From positions 124,001-188,000 of the forward strand of contig NZ_LRVM01000001.1 of the NCBI RefSeq assembly GCF_001571775.1: a stretch of 64,000 nt of DNA, written 5' to 3'. This DNA is from Anaerotignum neopropionicum. GTDB taxonomy: Bacteria; Bacillota; Clostridia; Lachnospirales; Anaerotignaceae. A model generated the notes under the pieces. That model saw only the letters and a list, made by a program, of their open reading frames with translations, did not search any database and was not told the DNA's origin. The translations under genes and the position numbers were made by a program. Numbering within the stretch: position 1 is the stretch's first letter; each line of letters opens with the position of its first letter. Shown here in pieces: positions 6,066-14,473 of the stretch.

Positions 6066-8708
6066 TCATTTTACTTGCTCTGCAATAACTTCTTTTGCTT
6101 TTTCCAATGCCTCGCCAATTTTTGCAGCGTTCTTGCCGCCGGCCTGAGCCATGTTGGGACGACCACCGCCGCCGCCGCCGCAAACAGCCGCCGCCGCCTT
6201 AACAATATTGCCCGCATGCGCGCCCTTTGCAACGGCATCCTCCGTTGCCATAACCAAAAGATTGACTTTTCCCTCTGTACCGCCGGCCAAAACAACAACG
6301 CCACTGCCCAGCTTGTTCTTCAGCTGATCCCCCAAGGTACGCATAGCATTGGCATCCAAATCCTTAATCTCCGCCGCCAATACAGCAACGCCGTTTATTT
6401 CCACCTTACTGTTTATAATATCCTCAGCGGCACCTCCGGCCATTTTGGCTTTTAATTTTTCCAATTCCTTCGTCAAATCTTTCTGCTCTGACATCAATTG
6501 CTCAACGCGAGCAAGCAGCTTATCCGGCGCAGCTTTTACCAAGCGGCAGATTTCCTTCAATTCATCCTCCTGTGCCTGATAATGCTTCAAGGCCTCGCTG
6601 CCTGTTACGGCTTCAATACGGCGGACGCCAGCGGCAACACCATTTTCGGAAAGAATTTTAAAGGAGCCTGCCTGCGCCGTATTTTTCAAATGCGCACCGC
6701 CACAAAGCTCTATGCTATAACCGCCCATGTCTACCACACGAACAACGTCGCCGTATTTTTCACCAAACAACGCCATTGCCCCCTTATTTCTTGCTTCCTC
6801 AATACTCATTTCGTTGGTTTCAATCACATAGCTTGCAAAAATGGATTCATTGACTATTTCTTCAACAGCCTTCCATTCCTCATCCGTCATTGCCGTAAAA
6901 TGAGTAAAGTCAAAGCGCAAGCGTTCGGGGCTTACAAAGGAGCCTGCCTGCTCAACATGGGTTCCCAAAACCGTTCTCAATGCCTTTTGCAGCAAATGGG
7001 TTGTGCTGTGATTTCTTGCCGTTGCCATGCGTCTTTCCCAATCCACCGTGGCAATCGCCTTTTCCTCAACAAACACCGTTCCCTCGCTTACCTGTCCAAC
7101 ATGGGCAATTTTGCCGCCGATTACCTTAATACAATCCGTTACCGTAACAACGCCCTTAGGTGTTTTGATGGTACCATGGTCGCCCACCTGTCCGCCGCTT
7201 TCTGCATAAAAAGGCGTATTTTCAAGGAACACGGAAACGCTGTCGCCCCTTTGTGCCGCACCTGAAACCTCGTTATTTGCAATCAAAGCTATAACTTTTA
7301 CATCCGTAAGCTCTTTAACATCATATCCTGCAAATTTTGTTTCCAGCTCAACGGGCAATTCATGATAAACCGTTTCCGCCGCACCCATATAGGTGGATTT
7401 ACCCCTTGCCGCACGGGCTCTTTCCTTTTGTTGCTTCATTTCTGCCACAAATGCTTCTTCATCCACATTCATGCCTGCCTCTTCCAAGATTTCCTTTGTC
7501 AAATCAATGGGAAAGCCATAGGTATCGTACAAGCGGAAGGCCTTCTCTCCGCTCATGGTTGTCTGACCAGCTGTTTTCATCTCATCCATGTCTGACTTTA
7601 GAATATCCATGCCCTTATCAATGGTTTTATAGAAGCTGTTTTCTTCAATGGAAAGAATCTTGAAAATATATTCCCGCTTGTCCACCAATTCGGGGTAAGC
7701 GTCGCCACTGCAGGCAATGACAGCCTTTGAAAGCTCTGCCAAGAATTCCTCTTCAATGCCCAAAAGCCTTCCATGGCGTGCCGCACGGCGAAGCAAGCGA
7801 CGAAGCACATAGCCACGCCCCTCATTAGAGGGTAAAACACCATCGGCAGTCATCATGGTTACAGAACGGATATGGTCAGTAATCACGCGAACAGAAACAT
7901 CGGTTTTGGCATTTTTACCATATTTTACATTAGATTTTAGGCATATTGCATCACGAATGGATTTTACGGTATCCACATCAAAAATAGAGTCAACCCCCTG
8001 CAAAATCGTCGCCATACGTTCCAAACCCATGCCTGTATCCACGTTTTTCTGGGCAAGCTCGGTATAGGTACCATCTGCCTCTGCATTAAACTGGGTGAGT
8101 ACCAAATTCCAAAATTCCATATAACGGTCGCAATCGCACCCTACATCGCAGGTAGGACTGCCGCAGCTGTATTGTTCTCCTCTGTCGTAGTAGATTTCCG
8201 TACAGGGACCGCAAGGGCCCGTGCCATGCTCCCAAAAATTATCAGCCTTACCTAACTTTTTAATTCTCTCTCGAGGCACACCAACCATGTTATGCCAAAT
8301 ATCCCCCGATTCATCATCCTCTTCATAAATGGTCACATACAGCTTATCCTGGGGGATTTCCAAAACCTTTGTCACGAACTCCCAAGACCAGGGGATAATC
8401 TCATTTTTAAAATAATCTCCAAAAGAAAAATCTCCCAGCATTTCAAAAAAAGTACCATGGCGTGCTGTTTTTCCCACATTCTCAATATCCCCCGTGCGGA
8501 TACATTTCTGGCATGTTGTTACCCTTTTGCTGGGCGGAATTTCCTGCCCGGTAAAAAACGCCTTCATTGGCGCCATGCCGGAATTAATCAACAGCAAGCT
8601 TTTATCGTTATGCGGAACCAAGGGAAAGCTTTGCAAACGTAAATGCTCTTTACTTTCGAAAAAAGAAAGAAAAGCCTCTCTCACTTCATTTACACCCATG
8701 TATTTCAT
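6066..8708 (-). CDS. alaS: Alanyl-tRNA synthetase AlaS
   Basis: AlaS charges tRNA-Ala in the cytoplasm and edits Ser- and Gly-tRNA-Ala. The 880-residue protein has the full family layout: class II catalytic core with SGMAPMKAFFTG and the GTGPCGPCTEIYYD motif, an arginine-rich region (RGYVLRRLLRRAARHGR), the editing site with NHSTTHLLQ (about residue 563) and ELCGGAH (about 665), and the glycine-rich C-Ala/DHHA1 end (GGGGGGRPNMAQAGG). ATG 8708 has GGAGG eight bases upstream. Expression should be controlled by the T-box leader at 8760-9017, so it rises when tRNA-Ala is uncharged. Confidence 0.98.
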   Translation of the reverse strand: MKYMGVNEVREAFLSFFESKEHLRLQSFPLVPHNDKSLLLINSGMAPMKAFFTGQEIPPSKRVTTCQKCIRTGDIENVGKTARHGTFFEMLGDFSFGDYFKNEIIPWSWEFVTKVLEIPQDKLYVTIYEEDDESGDIWHNMVGVPRERIKKLGKADNFWEHGTGPCGPCTEIYYDRGEQYSCGSPTCDVGCDCDRYMEFWNLVLTQFNAEADGTYTELAQKNVDTGMGLERMATILQGVDSIFDVDTVKSIRDAICLKSNVKYGKNAKTDVSVRVITDHIRSVTMMTADGVLPSNEGRGYVLRRLLRRAARHGRLLGIEEEFLAELSKAVIACSGDAYPELVDKREYIFKILSIEENSFYKTIDKGMDILKSDMDEMKTAGQTTMSGEKAFRLYDTYGFPIDLTKEILEEAGMNVDEEAFVAEMKQQKERARAARGKSTYMGAAETVYHELPVELETKFAGYDVKELTDVKVIALIANNEVSGAAQRGDSVSVFLENTPFYAESGGQVGDHGTIKTPKGVVTVTDCIKVIGGKIAHVGQVSEGTVFVEEKAIATVDWERRMATARNHSTTHLLQKALRTVLGTHVEQAGSFVSPERLRFDFTHFTAMTDEEWKAVEEIVNESIFASYVIETNEMSIEEARNKGAMALFGEKYGDVVRVVDMGGYSIELCGGAHLKNTAQAGSFKILSENGVAAGVRRIEAVTGSEALKHYQAQEDELKEICRLVKAAPDKLLARVEQLMSEQKDLTKELEKLKAKMAGGAAEDIINSKVEINGVAVLAAEIKDLDANAMRTLGDQLKNKLGSGVVVLAGGTEGKVNLLVMATEDAVAKGAHAGNIVKAAAAVCGGGGGGRPNMAQAGGKNAAKIGEALEKAKEVIAEQVK

Positions 8709-8751
8709 AATATTTCCTCCTTAAATCAACTTTCATCTCTATTGTTTTTTT

Positions 8752-8790
8752 GGAAAAAAAATAAGCCCCCGATCACTAAGGATCAGGGAC
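8752..8790 (-). terminator. T-box regulated terminator of alaS
   Basis: On the minus strand GTCCCTGATC and GATCGGGGGC pair around a short loop and run into TTATTTTTTTT. The strand just before it carries the T-box sequence that would form the competing antiterminator. Confidence 0.88.
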
Positions 8791-9017
8791 GAATCAACCG
8801 TGGTACCACCCTGCTTACGGTGAAAAACCGTCGCTTTAATGCCGTTAACGCCGACCTACGCCACGACATACTCTATTTTCCGCCGCAGAGCTGTGAATAT
8901 CCAAAAAGACTGCTTCTTTCACGGGCTTCCGAAAACCTCCCACCAAATGGTTTTCTCTCTGAAAAGGGCTACCGCAAAATACTCCTTCTTTTTATGGCTT
9001 TATTGAATTTATTCAAT
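8760..9017 (-). promoter_or_regulatory. T-box leader, alanine type (specifier GCA)
   Basis: The T-box core AGGGTGGTACCACGG is at 8812-8798 on the minus strand. In stem I the base helix AAAAAGA/TCTTTTT encloses an internal loop with GGAGTA on the 5' side and GAAGCAG on the 3' side; the GCA at 8913-8911 is the likely specifier triplet, an alanine codon, which fits the downstream alaS. A distal stem (GAAAACC/GGTTTTC) is also visible. Uncharged tRNA-Ala should stabilise the antiterminator. Confidence 0.92.
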
Positions 9018-9024
9018 TAAGAAG

Positions 9025-9053
9025 ATTATAGTGATTCGTGTTTCGTTTGTCAA
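9025..9053 (-). promoter_or_regulatory. Consensus promoter of alaS
   Basis: Perfect TTGACA (9053-9048) and TATAAT (9030-9025) hexamers with a 17-base spacer stand just upstream of the T-box leader on the minus strand. Confidence 0.9.
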
Positions 9054-9054
9054 G

Positions 9055-9370
9055 GGGAAGGACAAACAAACCTTGGGCGCCGCCCAAACCTGCAAAGGAC
9101 AAGTTCTCGGGACACTGTCCCGAACCCTGCAAGCCTTTGAAAAGGCTTGACCTAAACTTTTATCCTACCCCGCATATCTATGCGGGGTTAAGGTGGGTCA
9201 AGGTGCAATGGCAAAGAAGTGCCATCTGTCCAAAGGACAGCTTTGCGCAGCAAAGTGCTGACCACTCACTGCCCAAGATAGGGCAGACATCGAAGCTGGC
9301 TTTTGCATAGCAAAAGTGATGACCAAACGCTTGTAGGAGTTTGAGGGCAACGCCCTCAAGGTCTTGCCCT
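9055..9370. repeat. Mosaic intergenic repeat (modules D, B, A)
   Basis: No gene is supported here. 9150-9200 contains the ACCCCGCAT/ATGCGGGGT palindrome followed by AGGTGGGTCAAGG, as at 51700-51742. 9200-9325 is an inverted relative of the 62-bp unit at 43390 (TGCCCAAGATAGGGCAGAC, TTTTGCATAGCAAAA). 9325-9370 is an inverted module A with TTGAGGGC...GCCCTCAAGGTCTTG. A GGGACACTGTCCC palindrome also occurs near 9108-9120. Confidence 0.75.
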
Positions 9371-9387
9371 TATATTCAGTCTGAAAC

Positions 9388-9606
9388 CTATTTTTTAATA
9401 GGCTCTTTCTTTTCGTCACAACTAATAAAATATATAAGTTTTACAAACCTAAACAAAGCAAAGAGCAAGCAAAGTGTTCTTCCGGTTACAGCCCCATCAA
9501 TTGCCAAACTATATCCATGTGATGTTAATACCGTAGGTGTAAAAAAACAATACAAAGAAATATAAATTACGAAAAGCTCTACCGCAACAATGCTGATTTT
9601 CTTCAA
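9388..9606 (-). CDS. Small predicted membrane protein
   Basis: The 72-residue product has two hydrophobic segments (about residues 4-20 and 42-60) and a lysine/glutamate-rich C-terminus (CDEKKEPIKK), which resembles a small integral membrane protein. No family recognised. TTG 9606 is chosen as start because a GGTGGAG ribosome site lies five bases before it; an earlier in-frame TTG at 9624 lacks one. It follows mocR on the same strand at a distance of 154 bases, and a second short frame lies between them. Confidence 0.45.
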   Translation of the reverse strand: MKKISIVAVELFVIYISLYCFFTPTVLTSHGYSLAIDGAVTGRTLCLLFALFRFVKLIYFISCDEKKEPIKK

Positions 9607-9626
9607 TTTATCTCCACCCTTCAAAT

Positions 9627-9785
9627 CTAAATTTGTTTGGAGCTCACTCCATCGAATAGTATATCATTTAGCATAACCTTTGCATAAGTTCCTTTCGACA
9701 ATACATGACACATTCCATAGTCTTTCCAAAACCAAACTTCAGCAAAAGAAACCCTATTTTCTAAAATAGTTTGTTCATCGCCATG
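9627..9785 (-). other. Short open frame between mocR and the small membrane protein
   Basis: A 52-codon frame opens inside the last codons of mocR and ends at 9627, directly before the ribosome site of the small membrane protein. Its composition is protein-like (for example SFAEVWFWKDYGMCHVLSKG), but no start with a ribosome site is seen; the only ATG, at 9713, would give 28 residues. It may be the end of a gene whose front was deleted. Confidence 0.25.
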
Positions 9786-11197
9786 TTATCTATCGTTTCC
9801 CCCATGCGCTTTAAGCCGACCTCAATTTTGTCGTCCTCTACGCCGCAAAAGCTTAGTCTGACGTGTCCGCTGTCCTTGCCACTGATTTCGAATTGACTCC
9901 CTGGTGTCAAAATGACATTTTTCTCCAGCATGCGGCTGCAAAAAGCCTCTGCGCTAATCGTTTCAGGTAAGCGAATCCAAAGGCTCACACCGCCGTTTGG
10001 CAAAGAATAGGTGGCTCTGCCCACCAAATATTTCTTTGCAAAGGAAAGGGCATAGCGGTATTTCTCGCCGCCAAAACGACGCATGGCTTTTGCATGCTGC
10101 TCCCAGCCGTTTTCTCTGAAATATTGCTCCATGGCCTTTTGAATAAAGCTGGAGGTGGAAATGTCCGTGGTGTATTTTGCCTCCATCACCCCTTGATGCA
10201 CCTTTTTCGGCAAAACCATAAGCCCCATACGAAGCCCCGGCATTAATATTTTGGAAAAACTCTTGATATAGATAACCCTGTTTTTATAATCCAGTGCTTT
10301 TAAAGCTACCGGAGCCTCTTTATTATAGTAGAAATCGTAAAAATCATCCTCTTCTATGATATAGGTATCATACCGCTCCGCTAATTCCAGCAGTCGGCGC
10401 TTTTTCTCCATGGAATAAGAAATCCCCGTAGGTGTTTGAAAATATGCCATCATATAAATAAACCTAGGATGGTACAGCTTTAGATAATCCTCCAAAACCG
10501 TCATTTTCATGCCATCGGCTTCCATAGGAATTTCTATCAGCTTTGCCCCTCTGGACAAAAACGCCCCTGCCGCACCGTAAAAGGTGGGGCTTTCCACAAA
10601 AACCACATCCCCAAAGCGCACCATAGCTTTGGAAATGACGTCAATGCCCTGCTGGGCACCAGAAATAATCTGCACGCTGTCCACGGTTGTTTTAATGCCA
10701 TTATCCTCTAAATAACTGCAAAGTTGTTGGCGCAAGGGCTGATAACCCATACTGTCCGTATAGCGGAAGGCACCGCCCTTTTCCCGCTCCAGCACCTCAT
10801 CAAAGGCTTTTTTGAAGGCATCCACAGGAAACAGCTCGTGAGGCAAGGAGGTATTTGCAAAATTGATGGCCTTGTCAAAGGAAATTCCCGCCTCAAAATG
10901 ATGCAGGTTTCCCCTTGCAACCGGCTCGGGAATTGCTTCCACAGGCAAGGGGGATACAAAGGTGCCGCTGCCCTTTCTGGAATACACCATCTGCTTGCTT
11001 TCCAGGTGCTTATATGCCGAAACAATGGTAACATTATTTACGCCATATTCCTCCGCCATTTTCCGTATGGGCGGTAGCTTGCTGTCAGCAGGTAAATCCC
11101 CCTGGGCAATGAGCTTCGTCAGCCCTTCGGCCAACTGCTGATAGATCGGCACCTGTTTCTCCTTATTTATTTTTATATGAAAGATTTTATCCGGCAT
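9761..11197 (-). CDS. MocR-type GntR/aminotransferase-fold transcriptional regulator
   Basis: The 478-residue protein joins an N-terminal GntR winged helix (about residues 15-80: PIYQQLAEGLTKLI, LPPIRKMAEEYGVN, YSRKGSGTFV) to a fold-type I aminotransferase domain with the PLP lysine in YIKSFSKILMPGLRMG. MocR proteins are regulators that sense PLP or an amine, for example PdxR and GabR; some act on vitamin B6 or amino acid genes. Which pathway this one controls cannot be read from the sequence. ATG 11197 has AGGAGAG five bases upstream; a 25-residue in-frame extension is rejected. The gene begins 13 bases after rpoN, so the two are likely co-transcribed. Confidence 0.88.
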   Translation of the reverse strand: MPDKIFHIKINKEKQVPIYQQLAEGLTKLIAQGDLPADSKLPPIRKMAEEYGVNNVTIVSAYKHLESKQMVYSRKGSGTFVSPLPVEAIPEPVARGNLHHFEAGISFDKAINFANTSLPHELFPVDAFKKAFDEVLEREKGGAFRYTDSMGYQPLRQQLCSYLEDNGIKTTVDSVQIISGAQQGIDVISKAMVRFGDVVFVESPTFYGAAGAFLSRGAKLIEIPMEADGMKMTVLEDYLKLYHPRFIYMMAYFQTPTGISYSMEKKRRLLELAERYDTYIIEEDDFYDFYYNKEAPVALKALDYKNRVIYIKSFSKILMPGLRMGLMVLPKKVHQGVMEAKYTTDISTSSFIQKAMEQYFRENGWEQHAKAMRRFGGEKYRYALSFAKKYLVGRATYSLPNGGVSLWIRLPETISAEAFCSRMLEKNVILTPGSQFEISGKDSGHVRLSFCGVEDDKIEVGLKRMGETIDNMAMNKLF

Positions 11198-11210
11198 AGA
11201 ACTCTCCTTT

Positions 11211-12572
11211 TTACTCGTAGCATTTTCTACCCGATGTCCCCGCAATTCCCATACTCTCGCGATATTTTGCAACGGTTCTGCGGGAAATTTGAATGCCCTC
11301 TTCTTGCAATTTTTCCGTCAGCTCTCTGTCGCTTAAGGGCTTCTTTTTATTCTCCCCTTCTATCAATAATTTTAATTTTTGTTGAATACTATCGGCAGAA
11401 ATCGTCCCCGTTTTTTCTGATGTTAACGCTTTAGAGAAAAAAGCATGTAACGGAAATACACCTCTGCTGCATTGGAGATATTTATCTCTAACGGCACGGC
11501 TCACCGTTGACTCATGCACCTGCATACACTCGGCAATATCCGCCATACGCAATGGCTTCAGCTGCCCATTTGGATGCATAAAAAAATCCTCTTGTCTGGC
11601 AACGATGCAATTTGCCGTTCCCAACAGCGTTTCCTCTCTTTTTGAAATACATTGTATTGCCCACTCCGCCTGTTTCATTTTGTTTGAAATATATTCCTTT
11701 GTTTCTTGGGCGGCGCCTTCTTTTAATATATTTACATAAGCATGACTGATAAAGAGCTTGGGTGTGGCAGAGCTGTTCAAACTCACAACCGGCTGCCCCT
11801 CCCGTATTTCCACAAAAATATCGGGCAGTATATATTCCACAGGCTTTTCACTAATAAAGCCCTGCCCCGGCTTTGGTTCGCACTTTCTTATCTCGTCAAA
11901 GGCATCTTTCGCCTCCTCCAAAGAAACCTTCAGTTGTTTGGCAACACGGTTGATTTTGTTCTTTGCCAAATCTTCCAAATGTTTTTCTACCATATTAATA
12001 GCAAGGGGAGAAGCATTTTTTTGCTTTAGCTGTATCATCAAACATTCCTCCAGGCTTCTGGCACCCACACCAGGAGGATCTAAACTTTGCAGCAGACCCA
12101 AAATATCTGTGCTGCAAGCTCTTTTTAGATGGAACTTTCCCTCCGCCGCCTCCAAGGCACCCTGCTCCAGGTACCCGCTTTCTTCCGTGCTTTGGGCCAA
12201 AAACCGTAAAACATGCTTTACGCCTTCGTCCACCTTTAATATATTGATTTGGAATAAGAGATATTCTCGCAAGCTCTCCCGCTCACGCCTCCCAATGGTT
12301 TCTTTTCTATCCCTTTCATCTTCCATTTCCACACGATACAAACTGCGGTTTTGCTCATCAGCTTCTTTGAGCCACTCCAGCTTACACAAAAGTTTATCAT
12401 CCCTTGCAGGCTGTTCCATAGGAGCCTCCTGCCATTCCAAAAGGGGGTTCTCCTGCGTGAGTTCATTCATATATTCTGAAAGCGTAATGGTATTCATCTG
12501 CAAAATTTCAACAGATTGCTGCATTCTTTGAGATAAAATCTGTTTTTGTGCTAATTGCAAGGACAAATCCAC
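11211..12572 (-). CDS. rpoN: RNA polymerase sigma-54 factor RpoN
   Basis: Sigma-54 directs RNA polymerase to -24/-12 promoters that need an enhancer-binding ATPase. The 453-residue product has the glutamine-rich region I (LAQKQILSQRMQQSVEILQMN), the core-binding domain, a helix-turn-helix (MADIAECMQVHESTVSRAVRDKY) and the C-terminal RpoN box ISRRTVAKYRE. The start is GTG 12572, preceded by GAAGGTGAT; the longer reading from ATG 12626 has no ribosome site. The window shows no enhancer-binding activator, so its regulon lies elsewhere. It is followed by mocR in the same operon. Confidence 0.95.
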   Translation of the reverse strand: MDLSLQLAQKQILSQRMQQSVEILQMNTITLSEYMNELTQENPLLEWQEAPMEQPARDDKLLCKLEWLKEADEQNRSLYRVEMEDERDRKETIGRRERESLREYLLFQINILKVDEGVKHVLRFLAQSTEESGYLEQGALEAAEGKFHLKRACSTDILGLLQSLDPPGVGARSLEECLMIQLKQKNASPLAINMVEKHLEDLAKNKINRVAKQLKVSLEEAKDAFDEIRKCEPKPGQGFISEKPVEYILPDIFVEIREGQPVVSLNSSATPKLFISHAYVNILKEGAAQETKEYISNKMKQAEWAIQCISKREETLLGTANCIVARQEDFFMHPNGQLKPLRMADIAECMQVHESTVSRAVRDKYLQCSRGVFPLHAFFSKALTSEKTGTISADSIQQKLKLLIEGENKKKPLSDRELTEKLQEEGIQISRRTVAKYRESMGIAGTSGRKCYE

Positions 12573-12807
12573 AATATCACCTTCTTTGCTTATATTTTTA
12601 ACAATCATTTTTCTTGTCTTTGGCACTTTTTTTATTTTATCATAGTTTTTATGAAAAAAAAAGCTACAAATCCACTAGGTTTCCATGGTTTTCTCCTTTA
12701 TACTTTTCTGTTTTTGTCAATTTACTTTAAAAAATGTACAAGTTTTCCCTACTATTTATGGTAATATATTATCATTTACATTTTTAGATAATAATAGTAC
12801 ACTAAAG

Positions 12808-12905
12808 TAGGTCTAATACCTAGCATACAAACTGATTGTATGCACATTAATCTATACATGCTAATTCATTTTTACAGTGAAAAAACATCTTAAATGTTTT
12901 TTCAC
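12808..12905. promoter_or_regulatory. Palindrome cluster in the rnf upstream region
   Basis: Three inverted repeats follow each other in an AT-rich 490-base intergenic region: TAGGT/ACCTA at 12808-12822, GCATACAA/TTGTATGC at 12823-12843, and a perfect 12-bp GTGAAAAAACAT/ATGTTTTTTCAC at 12877-12905. The last is not followed by a T run, so an operator or mRNA structure is more likely than a terminator. All lie just upstream of the predicted promoter of rnfC. Confidence 0.55.
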
Positions 12906-12938
12906 AAATAAGGTTTTGCAGTTTTTTTTGCAAATATG

Positions 12939-12967
12939 TTGTGAAAACTTCATTTTTGTATTAAAAT
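12939..12967 (+). promoter_or_regulatory. Candidate promoter of the rnf operon
   Basis: TTGTGA (12939-12944) and TAAAAT (12962-12967) with a 17-base spacer stand about 95 bases before the rnfC start. The hexamers are moderate matches. Confidence 0.5.
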
Positions 12968-13063
12968 ACTGCTGTTGAATGTATAGTTTTATCATTTTTA
13001 ATGAAGGTACAACTAAATTTATGCGCTTCTTTAGCGCGAAAACACTTGACAGAGGGGGATAAT

Positions 13064-14455
13064 ATGCAAGCTTTAACGTTTAAACGTGGAGTTCATCCGC
13101 CTGATGGAAAAGCTCTGTCCGCAGAGCAGCCTATACAGGTGATACTCCCAAAGGAAAACTCTGAGTTGTTCTCCCCCATGAGCCAGCACATCGGTGCTCC
13201 TTGTGCACCCATCGTTGCTGTTGGTGATCATGTAAAGGTAGGTCAGAAAATCGCAGAGTCACCCGCATTCATGTCTTCTCCGATTTTTGCCAGTGTCTCC
13301 GGCGAAGTTGTGGACATTCGTCCTATGCTCGTTCCCGGCGGCGTAATGGTAAATTCCATCGTTGTGAAAAACGACGGCAAAATGGAAGAAATCGAAGGCC
13401 TGAATCAGGGAAAAGACTACACCAAAATGACGAACGAAGAAATTCTTGCAGCGATTAAAGATGCAGGCGTTGTTGGTCTGGGTGGTGCTGGTTTCCCTAC
13501 CCATGTAAAACTGAATCCACCAAAGGATACACCCATTGATCATATCTTGATTAATGCGGCTGAGTGTGAGCCATACCTCACATGTGACTATCGTTTGATG
13601 GTGGAAGAACCCGAGCGTATTGTGAAGGGCCTGCAAATTATGCTGAAGCTGCATCCCAACGCAAAAGGCGTAATCGGCATCGAAATGAACAAGCCTAAGG
13701 CAATTGAAGCAATGACAAAGGCTTGCGAAGGCATTGACAATATCGTTGTTCAGCCTTTGGTTACAAAGTTCCCGCAGGGTTCCGAAAAACATTTAATCTG
13801 CGCAATTACACAAAGAGAAGTAAAATCTGGCGCTCTGCCCGCAAGTGCAGGCTGTATCGTTGACAACGTTGATACCGTTATTGCAATTGAAAGAGCCATC
13901 ATCAAGGGCAGACCATTGATGAGAAGAGTTGTAACCGTTTCCGGTAAGGGAATCAAAAACCCAGGTAACTACAAAATCCGTATAGGCATGACACTGCGTG
14001 ATTTGGTAGATGCCATCGGCGGCTTTAACGAGGAAAACCCTCCTGTAAAGCTCATTGCCGGCGGCCCTATGATGGGACCCACTCTTTATACCTTGGATGT
14101 TGCATCCGTAAAAACAACCTCCGGTTTGCTTTGCTTCACAAAAGAAGAAGCATACATTCCCGAGGAAAAGAACTGTATTCGTTGCGGCAAGTGTGTTGAT
14201 CACTGTCCTATGGGACTTATGCCTTTCATGCTGAACTTCTTGGCTCTCAAGGGTGACGGCGACGCTTTTGTGGCTCACCACGGCTTGGATTGTATCGAAT
14301 GCGGCAGCTGCTCCTACGAATGCCCTGCAAAACGTCAGTTAGCACAGTCCATCCGTGCCCTAAAGAAAATTGAAGCAGGCAAAAAAGCGGCTGCTGCTGC
14401 TGCTGCAAGAGCAAAGGCTGAAGCAGAAGCAAAAGCAAAAGCTGAAAAGAACTGA
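13064..14455 (+). CDS. rnfC: Rnf complex subunit RnfC
   Basis: RnfC is the peripheral NADH/flavin and iron-sulfur subunit of the ferredoxin:NAD oxidoreductase that pumps Na+ or H+ at the membrane. The 463-residue product has the N-terminal GVHPPDGK region, a GLGGAGFPTHVKL nucleotide-binding loop, NAAECEPYLTCDYR, and two [4Fe-4S] motifs, CIRCGKCVDHCP and CIECGSCSYECP. The last 25 residues are a lysine/alanine/glutamate tail not needed for the fold. ATG 13064 has AGAGGGGG seven bases upstream; an ATG at 13001 in frame has no ribosome site. First gene of rnfCDGEAB. Confidence 0.97.
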   Translation: MQALTFKRGVHPPDGKALSAEQPIQVILPKENSELFSPMSQHIGAPCAPIVAVGDHVKVGQKIAESPAFMSSPIFASVSGEVVDIRPMLVPGGVMVNSIVVKNDGKMEEIEGLNQGKDYTKMTNEEILAAIKDAGVVGLGGAGFPTHVKLNPPKDTPIDHILINAAECEPYLTCDYRLMVEEPERIVKGLQIMLKLHPNAKGVIGIEMNKPKAIEAMTKACEGIDNIVVQPLVTKFPQGSEKHLICAITQREVKSGALPASAGCIVDNVDTVIAIERAIIKGRPLMRRVVTVSGKGIKNPGNYKIRIGMTLRDLVDAIGGFNEENPPVKLIAGGPMMGPTLYTLDVASVKTTSGLLCFTKEEAYIPEEKNCIRCGKCVDHCPMGLMPFMLNFLALKGDGDAFVAHHGLDCIECGSCSYECPAKRQLAQSIRALKKIEAGKKAAAAAAARAKAEAEAKAKAEKN

Positions 14456-14473
14456 GAAGGGGGAAAATAAAAC

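Noticed and set aside
6498-7265. 255-codon plus-strand frame
   Set aside because: Antisense shadow of alaS.
11758-12531. 257-codon plus-strand frame
   Set aside because: Antisense shadow of rpoN with serine-rich composition typical of reversed coding sequence.
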